DNA of 64,000 bases from AE-B3B sp964543295 (GCA_964543295.1 CAZIXA010000006.1:1-64000), one strand, 5' to 3'; positions 32,460 through 41,363 are shown, counted from the stretch's first letter. A program made the numbers and translations. Notes: generated by a model from the sequence alone, not told the origin.

Positions 32460-33533
32460 ATGATTCCGAGAGACAGGGTCCTGACTACTTTGTCTCGAAA
32501 AGAACCGGATAAAGTGCCTAAGTACATTCGCTTTACGCCTGAAATGAAAGTCAAACTACATGAGAAAATAGGCACTGATAACTATGAGGATTACTTTGGT
32601 ATAGAGATTCGTCGGGTGGGGTTCAAGCCTACTAAAAAGCTGCCTGACTTTTTATCCTACTATGGTGAGTCCTTACCAAAAAATACCTATTTCGACGACT
32701 GGGGAATTCCTTTTGTGACAGGATCAGGGGGGCACGTGAAACGAGAGCTTTATCCTATGGCTACTTTTAAAACCCCCCAGGAAATTTCGGAATACCCATG
32801 GCCTGATTTTATGGCCTCATACAGGCATGAGCACCTGGAGAAAGAGGTTCAAAAGTTACATAACCGAGGATACCCATTAATCGGGCGTCTTACAGAGACT
32901 AGTGGAGGTTTTATCTTCGAGACAGCCTGGCAACTGCGCGGAATGGATAATCTTTTCGTGGATTTTTATGATGACCCGGACTTTGCCCGTGTTCTCTTGG
33001 ATAAAATCACAGAGATCAATGTACAGGTTTCAACTCGATTCGCTGAGGCTGGAGTAGATATCCTTTGGTTAGCAGATGATATAGGGATACAAAACACAAT
33101 GCTTATGAGCCCAGCTATGTGGAGAAAGTGGTTAAAACCTCGATTAAAACGTCTGATTGATAGTGCAAAACGAGTGAATCCTCATATTCACATTTTTTAC
33201 CACAGCGATGGTTTTATCGAGCCTGTTATTCCAGAATTGGTCGAAATAGGTGTTGATATTCTTAATCCTATTCAACCGGAATGCATGAATCCTGTGAAAC
33301 TCAAAAGACTTTATGGAGACGAGCTTTCCTTCTTTGGTACTATAGGAGTACAAACTGTTATGCCTTTCGGCACCTCTAAAGATGTGAGGCGCGCGGTGAG
33401 GGAGATGATTGAGAAGGTAGGCCAAGGAGGGGGCTTTATTATTGCTCCTACTCATTTTGTGCCTGCCGAGGTTCCATGGGAAAATGTGCAGGCATTCTTT
33501 GATGCGGTAGAGGAATTTGGACAGTACCAATAA
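32460..33533 (+). CDS. Uroporphyrinogen decarboxylase-like protein 2
   Basis: A 357-residue UroD-superfamily protein with the start MIPRDRVLTTLSRKEPDKVP typical of the environmental subfamily, the acidic WLADDIG motif, FYHSDG in place of the HxC zinc site, and the barrel end GGGFIIAPTHFVPAEVPWENV. It is probably a partner of the preceding gene. Its role in the IclR/TRAP operon is unknown; acting on an imported carboxylated or methylated compound is an inference. Confidence 0.82.
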   Translation: MIPRDRVLTTLSRKEPDKVPKYIRFTPEMKVKLHEKIGTDNYEDYFGIEIRRVGFKPTKKLPDFLSYYGESLPKNTYFDDWGIPFVTGSGGHVKRELYPMATFKTPQEISEYPWPDFMASYRHEHLEKEVQKLHNRGYPLIGRLTETSGGFIFETAWQLRGMDNLFVDFYDDPDFARVLLDKITEINVQVSTRFAEAGVDILWLADDIGIQNTMLMSPAMWRKWLKPRLKRLIDSAKRVNPHIHIFYHSDGFIEPVIPELVEIGVDILNPIQPECMNPVKLKRLYGDELSFFGTIGVQTVMPFGTSKDVRRAVREMIEKVGQGGGFIIAPTHFVPAEVPWENVQAFFDAVEEFGQYQ

Positions 33534-33535
33534 CG

Positions 33536-33600
33536 ATGCTGATGTGGCAGGATCTTACCTGCTGGCCAGGCTGGTTAATATTTTTTCATGAAACACGTCT
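33536..33600 (-). pseudogene. 3'-end fragment of the 274-residue protein family
   Basis: About 60 bases match 48558-48618, including the last codons (HEKIL...SLA, stop) of the gene at 48580-49404 and its downstream flank (GATGCTGATGTGG, AGGATCTTA). Only this end remains. It lies between the UroD-like gene and the LigD-type phosphoesterase. Confidence 0.65.
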
Positions 33601-33671
33601 TCGGGCGTCGCAATATGGTTTAGTCGTTTGGGAAACGCTCTTTTCCTCTGAGGGGTATTCCAGAAGGATAC

Positions 33672-34232
33672 CTATGATTGGCGGAGTTCTTCTAAAGTTA
33701 AGTCGGTCTTGGCGGATTTCACTTGTTCCTTTGTTATGTCGTATCCCCTTCGCGCAAAGCTATCGTTTTCCTTAATGAGGAGCCAGGCATTCCTGTTTTC
33801 TTGGTACTTGGTTCTAATCAGGACGAACCCACCCTTTAGCTTCTTGCCATTGAGATGAAACCTCATGTGTCCTTTCTTGATACTTCTCTTGGGATCTTCT
33901 CCCTCCAAGATTTCATAGACCCCGTAATCCCATACCATGACGGTTCCCGCTCCATATTCCCCAGGAGGAATGACCCCCTCAAAGTCTTTGTATTCTATAG
34001 GGTGATCTTCAACCTGGATGGCCAGGCGTTTATGGGAGGGATCGATACTAGGACCTTTTGGAATTGCCCAGCTCTTCAGTACCTCCCCCACCTGCAGACG
34101 AAAGTCATAATGAAGATGGCTCGCTTGGTGCTTCTGGACGACAAAATCCTGTCCAGTCCGCACTTCCTCAATGCCTTTAGGCTCTGGAGTCTTACTGAAA
34201 TCCCTTTTTCCTCTGTATTCCTGTAGTCTCAT
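33672..34232 (-). CDS. Stand-alone LigD-type 3'-phosphoesterase
   Basis: A 186-residue 3'-phosphoesterase domain like that of bacterial DNA ligase D, which trims 3' phosphates or ribonucleotides at breaks. Family motifs: VQKHQASHLHYDFRLQ, LKSWAIPKGPS, VEDHPIEYKDFEGVIP and YGAGTVMVWD. No ligase or polymerase domain is fused and no Ku gene is nearby, so it is a free-standing form as seen in some archaea and bacteria. A minus-strand promoter lies about 85 bases upstream. Confidence 0.93.
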   Translation of the reverse strand: MRLQEYRGKRDFSKTPEPKGIEEVRTGQDFVVQKHQASHLHYDFRLQVGEVLKSWAIPKGPSIDPSHKRLAIQVEDHPIEYKDFEGVIPPGEYGAGTVMVWDYGVYEILEGEDPKRSIKKGHMRFHLNGKKLKGGFVLIRTKYQENRNAWLLIKENDSFARRGYDITKEQVKSAKTDLTLEELRQS

Positions 34233-34311
34233 ATTGTCTCCTCAATCTTCCAAAAGCTTCGGACGGTAATTTACTGCCATCTAAGAACTCTAAGCAATCT
34301 CTCATACAGAC

Positions 34312-34339
34312 AACCTAAGCCAAATCTCAGCTTTGTCAA
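34312..34339 (-). promoter_or_regulatory. Promoter for the phosphoesterase gene
   Basis: Minus strand: TTGACA (34339-34334), a 16-base spacer containing GAGATTTGG, and TAGGTT (34317-34312). The promoters at 35095 and 44112 share much of the spacer sequence. Confidence 0.6.
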
Positions 34340-34471
34340 TCTGGGTTTTTGGAATAGGGTGGTAGAGGAACAGATTATCGAAGGCTTTTAGCTGGTAAGA
34401 GTCCAGTTGGAGGCTGCACGGGCTCCTTTGTGCTCAGGACTGCCCCTGATACAGCTTGTATTCTCTTACCA

Positions 34472-35056
34472 TTAAGGTCGATTCCCTAGATCTATGACTA
34501 TCTTTGTAAGCTTACTCGACAAGGTCTCTCTGTTTTCTAGATTTACCTCGAGCCCTCTGACATCCTTGCGGCTTTTTATTTTGTCTACGAAGTCGTCTCT
34601 ACCCTTCTTTATCGTTGCTACCACTCGACCGGTCTTTAATGCTTGGAGAACTACCTCCCTGAATTTCCTGGAGAATAATTCCATCCTTCCGATTTCATCA
34701 ATAATGATTATATCGTTAGTAGATATTGCTTTTCTTATACTCTCTACCCCAATTGCTTCGAAAGTGTCAATATCTACGCCATACCTGCCCACTCGGTATG
34801 GACTCTTTGTCTTTAGATGAGCCAGTAGCGATCTTTTTCCATCAAGAGTTATCAGTGAAAAACCGACTCTTTGTCCTTCTTCTCTTACTTCCTCGGTATA
34901 GAACCCTCCCTTTGAAAGAGAAGATGTCTCTATAAGTCTCTTTATTAGGGTAGTTTTTCCTATTCCCGGCCGACCAGTCAAAAGGACATTCACGCTTTCT
35001 CTCGTCTCCTTTCTGTGATTCTCTTTTTTCCGACAAGCCACATCAAGCACTGCCAC
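34472..35056 (-). CDS. THEP1-type nucleoside-triphosphatase
   Basis: A P-loop NTPase of the archaeal/eukaryotic THEP1 (NTPase) family: Walker A GRPGIGKTT, GGFYTEEVR, Walker B IIIIDEIGRMEL and ATIKKG. It hydrolyses NTPs in vitro; the cellular role is not established. A GTG at 34993 (MNVLLTGRPG) would give the usual family length and has AGGAG upstream, so the first 21 residues may not be made. Confidence 0.88.
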   Translation of the reverse strand: MAVLDVACRKKENHRKETRESVNVLLTGRPGIGKTTLIKRLIETSSLSKGGFYTEEVREEGQRVGFSLITLDGKRSLLAHLKTKSPYRVGRYGVDIDTFEAIGVESIRKAISTNDIIIIDEIGRMELFSRKFREVVLQALKTGRVVATIKKGRDDFVDKIKSRKDVRGLEVNLENRETLSSKLTKIVIDLGNRP

Positions 35057-35094
35057 TTACTCAGAAACTCTTCAGTTCTATATCTTACAGCTAA

Positions 35095-35123
35095 AGAGTA
35101 GGTCAAATCTCAGCACTTGTCAA
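35095..35123 (-). promoter_or_regulatory. Promoter for the THEP1 gene
   Basis: Minus strand: TTGACA (35123-35118), a 17-base spacer with GAGATTTG as in the promoter at 34312, and TACTCT (35100-35095). Confidence 0.5.
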
Positions 35124-35254
35124 CCAACCGCCCCCTTCCGGCGTAAATCTCTTTGATCCTTTATGATTCCGCATTACAAAAGCCTACTCCTTAAGAATCT
35201 TACCCTTTGCTGGCTACCTGTAAACTGGCCTAACGCGAATCCCGTCGGGTCTTT

Positions 35255-35282
35255 TTGACACAAGCCAATTTTCAGCTAGGAT
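35255..35282 (+). promoter_or_regulatory. Shared-type promoter P1
   Basis: TTGACA (35255-35260), exactly 16 bases, then TAGGAT(AAAG) at 35277-35282, 45 bases before the next ATG. The upstream TAAACTGGCC also recurs. Same module as at 41550, 44266 and 44909. Confidence 0.75.
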
Positions 35283-35327
35283 AAAGGTAACTCTTTAGAA
35301 TGATCTGCCAAAACAGGAGTTAGCGCA

Positions 35328-35675
35328 ATGAACAAAGCACTAAAGGTTGGCTGGATTCTTATGCTGATTCTAGGGATATATAGACTGGTGTTTAGCTTTT
35401 TCATGCCTACTATGGGCTACGACGCCGGACAAGGTATGATTCTCGCAACCAATGCAGTTGCCATCATAGGAATTAGTCTGGTACCCTACAAGAAAGCTGA
35501 GAAATGGTCTTGGTGGGTGCTACTCATTATTGGGATAGTACCTCTCTTAGGGTGGAGCTTCGAGCTGCAAGGGGCGATCCAGATCGTCGGGGCTACAGTA
35601 GGTTGGATACTGCTTGTTCTCGGTCTAGCCATCCCGGCAAAGGTGATCCTGGGTAAGAAGCCTGCTAAGAAGTAG
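35328..35675 (+). CDS. Small four-helix membrane protein, unknown
   Basis: A 115-residue protein with four hydrophobic segments, each likely membrane-spanning, and a lysine-rich C-terminal tail. I recognise no named family. It is the first gene of the series driven by the repeated promoter module, and no repeat of the downstream type follows it directly. Confidence 0.7.
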   Translation: MNKALKVGWILMLILGIYRLVFSFFMPTMGYDAGQGMILATNAVAIIGISLVPYKKAEKWSWWVLLIIGIVPLLGWSFELQGAIQIVGATVGWILLVLGLAIPAKVILGKKPAKK

Positions 35676-35818
35676 CGAGGTATAAATAACTAAATAAACA
35701 CTATCCCGGTTAAGATGTTGTGTCCATGTGGTTTTCCGTCAGCCTGTTTTGAAAAAAGGAACAGAGCATAGACCCTATTTTTGCACAGATGTCCTAATTA
35801 TAAGGTGAATCAAGGAGA

Positions 35819-36019
35819 ACAAAGAAGGCTCAAAAGAAAAATAAACTAAGAGAGATAAGGTTGAAGCAAGGACGAACTCAATATGCTTTGACTAAAGAAA
35901 TAGATAAATCTCCCTGGTGGATCTCCAGAGTAGAAAGAGAACTTGGCAAGATCAGTAAAGAGGAGAAGATAAAAATTGCTAAAGCTTTGGAAACTGAAGT
36001 AAAGAGAATATTTCCTTAA
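35819..36019 (+). CDS. XRE-like helix-turn-helix protein without standard start
   Basis: A frame of about 66 codons ending TAA at 36017 encodes a compact XRE-type helix-turn-helix (NKLREIRLKQGRTQYALT, WWISRVE, KIAKALE). AAGGAG precedes it, but no ATG, GTG or TTG is in frame; the first codon after the site is ACA (35819). Either the start codon was lost or a non-standard one is used. It ends 16 bases before the next gene, so it could have been its co-transcribed regulator. Confidence 0.55.
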   Translation, partial: TKKAQKKNKLREIRLKQGRTQYALTKEIDKSPWWISRVERELGKISKEEKIKIAKALETEVKRIFP

Positions 36020-36035
36020 TTTAGGAGGGAACACA

Positions 36036-36329
36036 ATGGCTACTTATATCATTCTATTCCGCTTTACACAACAAGGCATGAAAAACATCAAAGAGAGTCC
36101 AGACCGAGTCGACGCAGCCAAACAAACTTTTCAAGCTATGGGGGCAAAAGTGAAAGAGTTCTATTCGGTGATGGGCAAGTACGACACGGTCTTCATTGTC
36201 GAAGCGCCTGATGATGAGACGATAGCCAAGCTAACTCTCACTATCGGTTCGCTAGGTAATGTTCGTACTGAGACCCTTCGCGCCTTCACAGAGGATGAAT
36301 ATCGGAAGATTATTGCGGATCTTCGCTGA
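36036..36329 (+). CDS. GYD-domain protein
   Basis: A 97-residue protein of the GYD family (alpha-beta ferredoxin-like dimer): TYIILFRFTQQG at the start and GKYDTVFIVEAPDD in the middle, where the family has its GxYD motif. Function is unknown in general. AGGAGG is well placed before the ATG. Confidence 0.85.
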   Translation: MATYIILFRFTQQGMKNIKESPDRVDAAKQTFQAMGAKVKEFYSVMGKYDTVFIVEAPDDETIAKLTLTIGSLGNVRTETLRAFTEDEYRKIIADLR

Positions 36330-36413
36330 ACAGTTGTAGGACGTCAAATTCTAGATAAGACTCTGCTTTGCTAGTGAACGTGTGCCTTTCCGGAAAACGC
36401 AGTAAAGTCTTTT

Positions 36414-36767
36414 GTGGAATCAGCCGTCTTGGATGATGAGGAAACCGCGAGGAAGTGTTGGTCAAAAAGGGTTCCGGATTACTTTGTGCCGATGATAGTC
36501 TCGGCAATGCAGAGACAAATAGAGCAAAAGCTCCAAGAGGAGCTTGAGTTAGGAAAGGGGCCTGAGCTGGTGAGGTGGGTGGAGAAAGCCTTCCGTTATG
36601 AAAAAATATGGACCGGAGTGAACAGCTACTACGTCTGGGCAATACCGCCTGGAGAAAAGCGAAGTGAAAGTTTGCAATTTAGAGTAGTTAGAGAAAATAG
36701 TAATTGGAAGGTTCTGGTGTTCAAGGTCTGGGAAGAAGAAGGTTGGTTCAAGGCTCTCACTAGATAG
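36414..36767 (+). CDS. Unknown protein, likely missing its N terminus
   Basis: 117 residues counted from a GTG. The frame stays open upstream to a TGA at 36374, and that stretch (FPENAVKSFVESA) looks coding, resembling the region just after the lipid cysteine in small lipoproteins. No start or signal sequence is available there. I think this is a truncated or frameshifted secreted protein. The C-terminal half is rich in Trp and beta-prone. Confidence 0.5.
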   Translation: MESAVLDDEETARKCWSKRVPDYFVPMIVSAMQRQIEQKLQEELELGKGPELVRWVEKAFRYEKIWTGVNSYYVWAIPPGEKRSESLQFRVVRENSNWKVLVFKVWEEEGWFKALTR

Positions 36768-36821
36768 GAACTCTTCAAGATCTTAGTTGATAAATCTGCT
36801 AAACCAAGAATTTATGCTGAT

Positions 36822-36957
36822 TGACGAGAAAAAAGATTCACATAGAAGCTCATAGAGACACTTTCTCAAAGCAACATAACCTATAAGACCTAGATAAAAT
36901 CGAAGCTTCCCTATCAAGAGAATTTTATCAAGCCAGTTGTGGGATACAAGGATTTTT
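36822..36957 (+). repeat. Dispersed 3' repeat, copy A
   Basis: One of four direct-orientation copies (others at 38057, 41896, 45451). The shared core runs through CATAGA-GCTCATAGAG, CTTTCTC, CCTATAAGACCTAG, CTATCAAGAG and TTTATCAAGCCAGTTGTGGGA in order, over about 135 bases. Each copy follows the end of a short gene. Confidence 0.85.
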
Positions 36958-36978
36958 GGAGAAACGAGGATGATTCCC

Positions 36979-37035
36979 AGACCCGCACCTTAGCTCTAAT
37001 AAGGTAGGCTCCTTGGGCCAGGCAGACCATGACCC
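36979..37035 (+). repeat. 57-base repeat, copy 1
   Basis: About 50 of 57 bases match 44673-44729, including TTAGCTCTAA, AGGCTCCTTGGGCC and GCAGACCATGACCC. It directly follows the dispersed repeat copy A and precedes a promoter-like block. The interval 36768-37355 otherwise holds no gene I believe. Confidence 0.8.
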
Positions 37036-37106
37036 CGGTGGGGGGGTAAGTTTGGTTTTTTTACCTAATCAAAACACCTCTCAAAACAGCCTTTTTACCA
37101 CCCAGA

Positions 37107-37134
37107 TTGACAAAGCCAACAAAAGCTATATGTT
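37107..37134 (+). promoter_or_regulatory. Weaker copy of the shared promoter module
   Basis: TTGACA (37107-37112), 16 bases, TATGTT (37129-37134), preceded by the recurring AATCAAAACACCTCTC and AAAACAGCC. The next gene starts about 220 bases on, farther than for the other members. Confidence 0.45.
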
Positions 37135-37355
37135 AAGGGACAAATCAGGCATGTGTGAATGTAGCTTATCCCATTACTCAGGAGGTTCTAGCGGTACCAG
37201 CTTGGATATGAACAGTTTAGGTGTCATTGTCGATGTTTTAAGGAGGAAAGGAGGTTATGATGGTGAGGCAAACGATGTGTGAGATCCATAGGCTGGGTGT
37301 TACTCTCTGTGCTCCTTGGGCACTACTATTGGTTTCTTGCAGCTGGGGGTAGTGA

Positions 37356-38030
37356 TTGTCTTCGTCAGAGGTGACTGCACAAATGGAAGTGAAGCAAATG
37401 GTATCGAACATTCACTGGTTGGGCCATTCCAGTTTCCGCATTGAAGGCAATGGACTGGTGATCTACGTCGATCCCTGGAAGCTAGAAGATGGTCCCAAGG
37501 CTGACCTGATCTTGATTACCCACGACCATCGTGATCACTGCTCTCCGGTGGATGTGGCCCAGGTTCAGAAGGAAGATTCAGCGATCGTCACGGTGGCGGC
37601 TGCAGCAGCCAAGCTTTCTGGGCAAATAGAAGTCGTGAAGCCCGGCGATGAACTTATAGTAAAGGGTGTACCTATGAGTACGGTGCCAGCTTACAACATC
37701 AACAAGTTTCGTAGTCCCGGGGTACCCTTCCATCCTCAAGAGGCGGGCTATGTAGGATTTGTCTTCTCTCTTGAAGGGCGACGTATCTATCATGCTGGTG
37801 ATACCGACTTTATACCGGAGATGGAGTCCCTGGATGTCGATATTGTGCTCCTGCCAGTGAGCGGTACCTACGTTATGACCGCCGACGAGGCGGCAGAGGC
37901 AGTGGCAGCCATCAAACCTCAGATAGCCATTCCTATGCACATAAGCAGAGGTATTGGCTCCCTGACTGATGCCGAGTATTTCAAGGAGAAAGCGTCGATA
38001 CCGGTTGAGATCCTTCCCATAGAGAAATAG
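37356..38030 (+). CDS. Metallo-beta-lactamase-fold hydrolase
   Basis: A 224-residue MBL-fold protein of the UlaG/UPF0173-like type. WLGHSSFRIEG, the zinc motif THDHRDHCS, HAGDTDFIPE and PMHIS are intact, so two metals should bind. The substrate is unknown. The start is uncertain: TTG at 37356 has GGGGGT before it; ATGs at 37383 and 37398 are alternatives. The repeat copy B begins 27 bases after its stop. Confidence 0.9.
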   Translation: MSSSEVTAQMEVKQMVSNIHWLGHSSFRIEGNGLVIYVDPWKLEDGPKADLILITHDHRDHCSPVDVAQVQKEDSAIVTVAAAAAKLSGQIEVVKPGDELIVKGVPMSTVPAYNINKFRSPGVPFHPQEAGYVGFVFSLEGRRIYHAGDTDFIPEMESLDVDIVLLPVSGTYVMTADEAAEAVAAIKPQIAIPMHISRGIGSLTDAEYFKEKASIPVEILPIEK

Positions 38031-38056
38031 GAGTCTATGCGTCAATATGCGTCAAA

Positions 38057-38193
38057 TTGACAAGAAGGAAAAACGCAGTAGAGGCTCATATGGACACTTT
38101 CTCGACCTGAGGCGACCTATAAAATCTAGGTAAACCCAAAGTTCCTCTATCGAGAGAATTTTATCAAGTCAGTTGTGGGACAGAGGGATTTTA
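38057..38193 (+). repeat. Dispersed 3' repeat, copy B
   Basis: Second copy of the ~135-base repeat; GAGGCTCATA, GCGACCTATAAAATCTAGG, CTCTATCGAGAG (a hairpin stem with the loop changed but the arms kept) and TCAGTTGTGGGA are recognisable. Confidence 0.8.
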
Positions 38194-38342
38194 GGGGAAA
38201 GATGATAGATTTTTCTTGTAGTGTAGGCGAGGAGGTGATAGAAGAGAGACGATTCAAGATGTAGGAATAAGACGAAGTGAAAGAGGTGTTTAAATGGGAG
38301 ATAAACGGGAGAAATTATTTATTCTTAAGACTCTGAGATAAA

Positions 38343-38801
38343 CAAGTAAATCGTCTTGGTGAAATAATAAAGAAAAAGCTAGAAAAAGACCCTAGTAGCA
38401 ATATCATCATATGTGGTGACTTGAATGATTCGCCTGGTCTGGATGACCAAGAAGAAGCTGCAAATGTGGAGGACTTAATAGGCAAAATTGTGAAACCCCT
38501 CGTGCTAGAAGAGGGGACACAAGTAGCAACTTACAGTCCCACCTTAGAGCATAGGGATGTAGATATAAATGAGGAATTATGGACGGAAAAAAGGAAAGGT
38601 CATGGTCCTATTCAATTTAATTATTTCTTTCTCGCAAAAGGTGCGAATGATGAATTTCTTCAGCTAGATCATGTTTATCCAGAAGAATTTCACAATATAC
38701 TCAAAGCATCTGATCATATTCCGATTGTTTTGGACCTTGGAGAGGAACGAGTGGAGAGAAAGACACGGAAAGGAGCTAATCCCCAAACAAAGGAAAGTTA
38801 G
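38343..38801 (+). pseudogene. Endonuclease/exonuclease/phosphatase-family C-terminal half
   Basis: The frame from 38343 encodes RLGEIIKKKLEKD, then IIICGDLNDSPG and, near the end, SDHIPIVLDL: the GDLND and SDH catalytic motifs of the EEP (DNase I-like) fold. The N-terminal half, with the first catalytic Asn and Glu, is absent; a stop precedes the frame. Dead gene, cut next to repeat copy B, possibly by the same event. Confidence 0.75.
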
Positions 38802-38910
38802 ATATCCCTGCCAAGAATGTAGCAAGATTCAGGACAGGGGGAACATCAGAGATGGAGAAAAACTTAGTATTACAACTAGGCAAATAAGTAAGCAGGAGGA
38901 GAAGACAAGA

Positions 38911-39528
38911 ATGCTCTGCCTTCTCAGTTTTATGATGGTTCTTTTCTTAGGTTGCATGCCAGGATCTTCTACTGGTAGAAAGGCAGAAATGAGACCAATC
39001 TATTTAATTCCAGTGGGGAAAATAGAACAGGACCTGCTGGCTCATCTTTCTAGCCTAATAGAGGAGATATTTCCTTTTTCAGTCAAGGTAGATGAGGCCC
39101 TTCCCCATCCTGATTATGCCTATAATAAAAGGAGAGGTCAGTACAAATCCGATCTCATTTTAGGAAGATTACAAAAGCTGGACCTACAAGAAGCAGAGAA
39201 AATTTTAGGGGCGGTTGATTTAGACCTATACACTCCTGGGTTGAACTTTGTTTTCGGGCAGGCTTCAATGGTAGGCAAGGTTGCTCTGATTGCCCTGCCT
39301 CGATTAAGACAGGAATTCTACGGATTACCTGAAGATGAAAAGCTCTACTATTCTCGAGCTGTCAAGGAAGCGGTGCATGAGTTGGGTCATACCTTTGGAT
39401 TGGGCCACTGCAAGAAAAGAGAATGCGTGATGTATTTCTCTAACAGCTTGGCTGATACTGATTATAAGGGAAAGGAATTTTGTGAGGATTGTCTGAATAA
39501 GCTATCCTTCAAAGAAAGTGAGCGTTAA
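38911..39528 (+). CDS. amzA: Archaemetzincin with lipoprotein-like leader
   Basis: A 205-residue M54 metallopeptidase. The zinc motif HELGHTFGLGHC (156-167) and the cysteine knuckle (CVMYF, CEDC) are complete. I chose the ATG at 38911, after GGAGGAGAAG. This gives an N-terminal hydrophobic segment ending FLGC, a plausible lipobox, and then the usual archaemetzincin start MRPIYLIPVG at about residue 29. Ordinary family members are cytoplasmic and lack this leader. The frame is open upstream but not coding-like. Confidence 0.88.
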   Translation: MLCLLSFMMVLFLGCMPGSSTGRKAEMRPIYLIPVGKIEQDLLAHLSSLIEEIFPFSVKVDEALPHPDYAYNKRRGQYKSDLILGRLQKLDLQEAEKILGAVDLDLYTPGLNFVFGQASMVGKVALIALPRLRQEFYGLPEDEKLYYSRAVKEAVHELGHTFGLGHCKKRECVMYFSNSLADTDYKGKEFCEDCLNKLSFKESER

Positions 39529-39570
39529 AACCAGAATTTGAACTTGCCAGATTAGAGTGAAGTGGGTGAA

Positions 39571-40053
39571 ATGAAGATATGGGTAATCTATTATTCTCAA
39601 ACCGGAAAAACAGAGAGAGTGGCAAAGGAATTGGCTGATATACTTAAGAGCCGAGGAGCAGAAGTAAAACAAGCTCGGATAGAACCTGAAGAAGAAAAAG
39701 ATTACCATACTAATATAATAGAGGCACGGAAAGGCGTGGCAGCCAAGATAAAGCCTACTCTAACCGATGTCTCAGCTTATGACTTGGTTTGCGTGGGCAC
39801 ACCTGTCTGGTCATCTTTTCCGGCCCCACCTGTCAATGGCTACCTTGCCACTTGTTCTGGGCTTACGAGTAAGAAAGCTGCCTGTTTTGCAACCTATGGT
39901 GGAGGGAGTGCAAGAAGTACCCTGGAAAAGTTAAGGGCAAAGCTTGAAGAAAAAGGAGCAAAGGTTATTGGTTCTTTGGGTATTGACTCCACCAGACCGT
40001 TCAGTGATAAATTAAAAGATTGTATTAGAGATTTTGCCAAAAACTTATGTTAG
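39571..40053 (+). CDS. Flavodoxin-family protein
   Basis: A 160-residue FMN-binding electron-transfer protein: phosphate loop YSQTGKTERVA near the N terminus, VGTPVWSSFPAPP and ATYGGGSARS around the flavin. I prefer the ATG at 39571 over the GTG at 39562. Related in fold, not closely in sequence, to the flavodoxin at 44998. Confidence 0.9.
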   Translation: MKIWVIYYSQTGKTERVAKELADILKSRGAEVKQARIEPEEEKDYHTNIIEARKGVAAKIKPTLTDVSAYDLVCVGTPVWSSFPAPPVNGYLATCSGLTSKKAACFATYGGGSARSTLEKLRAKLEEKGAKVIGSLGIDSTRPFSDKLKDCIRDFAKNLC

Positions 40054-40214
40054 GAGAAGTTAGCGAACTATACCGATGCAACCATAGAGCTAATTGAGCT
40101 ACTCTGCTGTTTGATTTTTGATGAGCCTGGCCAGATTGGTTTCTTTGAATCAGAACACAGAGCGTTAAATACAGAACAGGAAAATTATCAGAATAGTTAA
40201 AAAAGGAGAAGAAA

Positions 40215-41342
40215 ATGGCTAAGTTAAAGAAAGTAAGTTTAGGCTTAATGGTTTTGCTGTTGGTTCTTCCAGGGATGGCTTTTACCCAAGAAAAGTCCGA
40301 GATAACGGTAGATGGAATTTGGCTTTCCCCTACGGGGGTCGAGGATTTCGTTGGCTACGAGGGAAAATATACTGAAACTTACACTGCCTCAGGAGTACCT
40401 CCTGAGGTGACCGTGGATTATGGATACAAAGTCTCCCCTATAATTTTATCTCCTGAGAGTAAAGTAACACCTAAGCTGGAGGCTATCTTTAGACCTGGGG
40501 AAGAAACAGGAATAAGGCTAACCTATTGGGCAACCAGTGGAAGCGCCAGTCAAAGTGGCGAGATGCCAGGTATGAGCCTTGAAGAAGGAATGGACACATA
40601 TACGTTTACCACAGATTACGCCTACCTGTGGAATGAACTTTTTTCCTCCTACTATGAGGTAGATGGTGTATATTACCCTAACAATGCAGCAACCCAATAC
40701 AGCTCCTCTAATGAGTTTGAAATTTCGAATGTAGAGTGCATGCTTGATTTTCCTATCCGAAACTCCTCTAAGACAGGGATCAGTCTATTAGGCGGACTAA
40801 GACTCAGCTCTTGGAAGGACGAGTTAAATGGAGAAGTTAGCGGTACTTTGCATTATGATTGGACCGGGGACTGTTATTGGCACGATGAATACCATCTTAC
40901 GGGCACATCAAGTAGCGATTTTTCAGGGATAGGGCCAACCATTGGAGGTGTTGGTGAACTTAAGCTGCTCGATTGGTTAAGTCTTCAAGGTAAATTCACC
41001 TGCTCACTTTTAACTGGTGAAGCAAAAAGGGCTGCTAATCTGACAGATATCGATGAGTATCACGAGATAGATTATTACTACGATTATGAAGAAACAGGAA
41101 CGCTTACGGGCACCTTTCCGGCTGAGGATAAAAGAACAGTCTCTGTACCAGTCAACGAATTCCAGATTGGACTAGTCATTCAAAGGGGTGGTTTTATCGC
41201 TAAAGTTGGATATTTTAGCTCAACCTGGACGGATATTGCTGCAGCTCCTACTTTTGATTATCCAAGTGCAACTTGGGATTTAACCAGGCGGAAAACGGTG
41301 AAATTTAGTGGACCTAGTGTCACGATTGGAATGAGATTCTAG
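40215..41342 (+). CDS. Predicted outer-membrane beta-barrel protein
   Basis: A 375-residue exported protein: signal peptide (1-24, ending GMAFT/Q), then alternating aromatic beta strands rich in Tyr, Ser, Thr and Gly, and a final strand ending SVTIGMRF with a C-terminal Phe, the recognition end for outer-membrane assembly. I recognise no named family. It is the best evidence in the window for a diderm cell. AAAAGGAGAAG precedes the ATG. Confidence 0.75.
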   Translation: MAKLKKVSLGLMVLLLVLPGMAFTQEKSEITVDGIWLSPTGVEDFVGYEGKYTETYTASGVPPEVTVDYGYKVSPIILSPESKVTPKLEAIFRPGEETGIRLTYWATSGSASQSGEMPGMSLEEGMDTYTFTTDYAYLWNELFSSYYEVDGVYYPNNAATQYSSSNEFEISNVECMLDFPIRNSSKTGISLLGGLRLSSWKDELNGEVSGTLHYDWTGDCYWHDEYHLTGTSSSDFSGIGPTIGGVGELKLLDWLSLQGKFTCSLLTGEAKRAANLTDIDEYHEIDYYYDYEETGTLTGTFPAEDKRTVSVPVNEFQIGLVIQRGGFIAKVGYFSSTWTDIAAAPTFDYPSATWDLTRRKTVKFSGPSVTIGMRF

Positions 41343-41363
41343 GCAAAGAGGAAAACACAAAAA

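Noticed and set aside
31324..33533. Heme-biosynthesis uroporphyrinogen decarboxylase
   Set aside because: Two copies in a TRAP/IclR operon with altered motifs and no other heme genes; the heme role is unlikely.
37013..37282. 89-codon frame after the 57-base repeat
   Set aside because: It runs through repeat and promoter-like DNA, has no ribosome site and low-complexity, non-protein-like composition.
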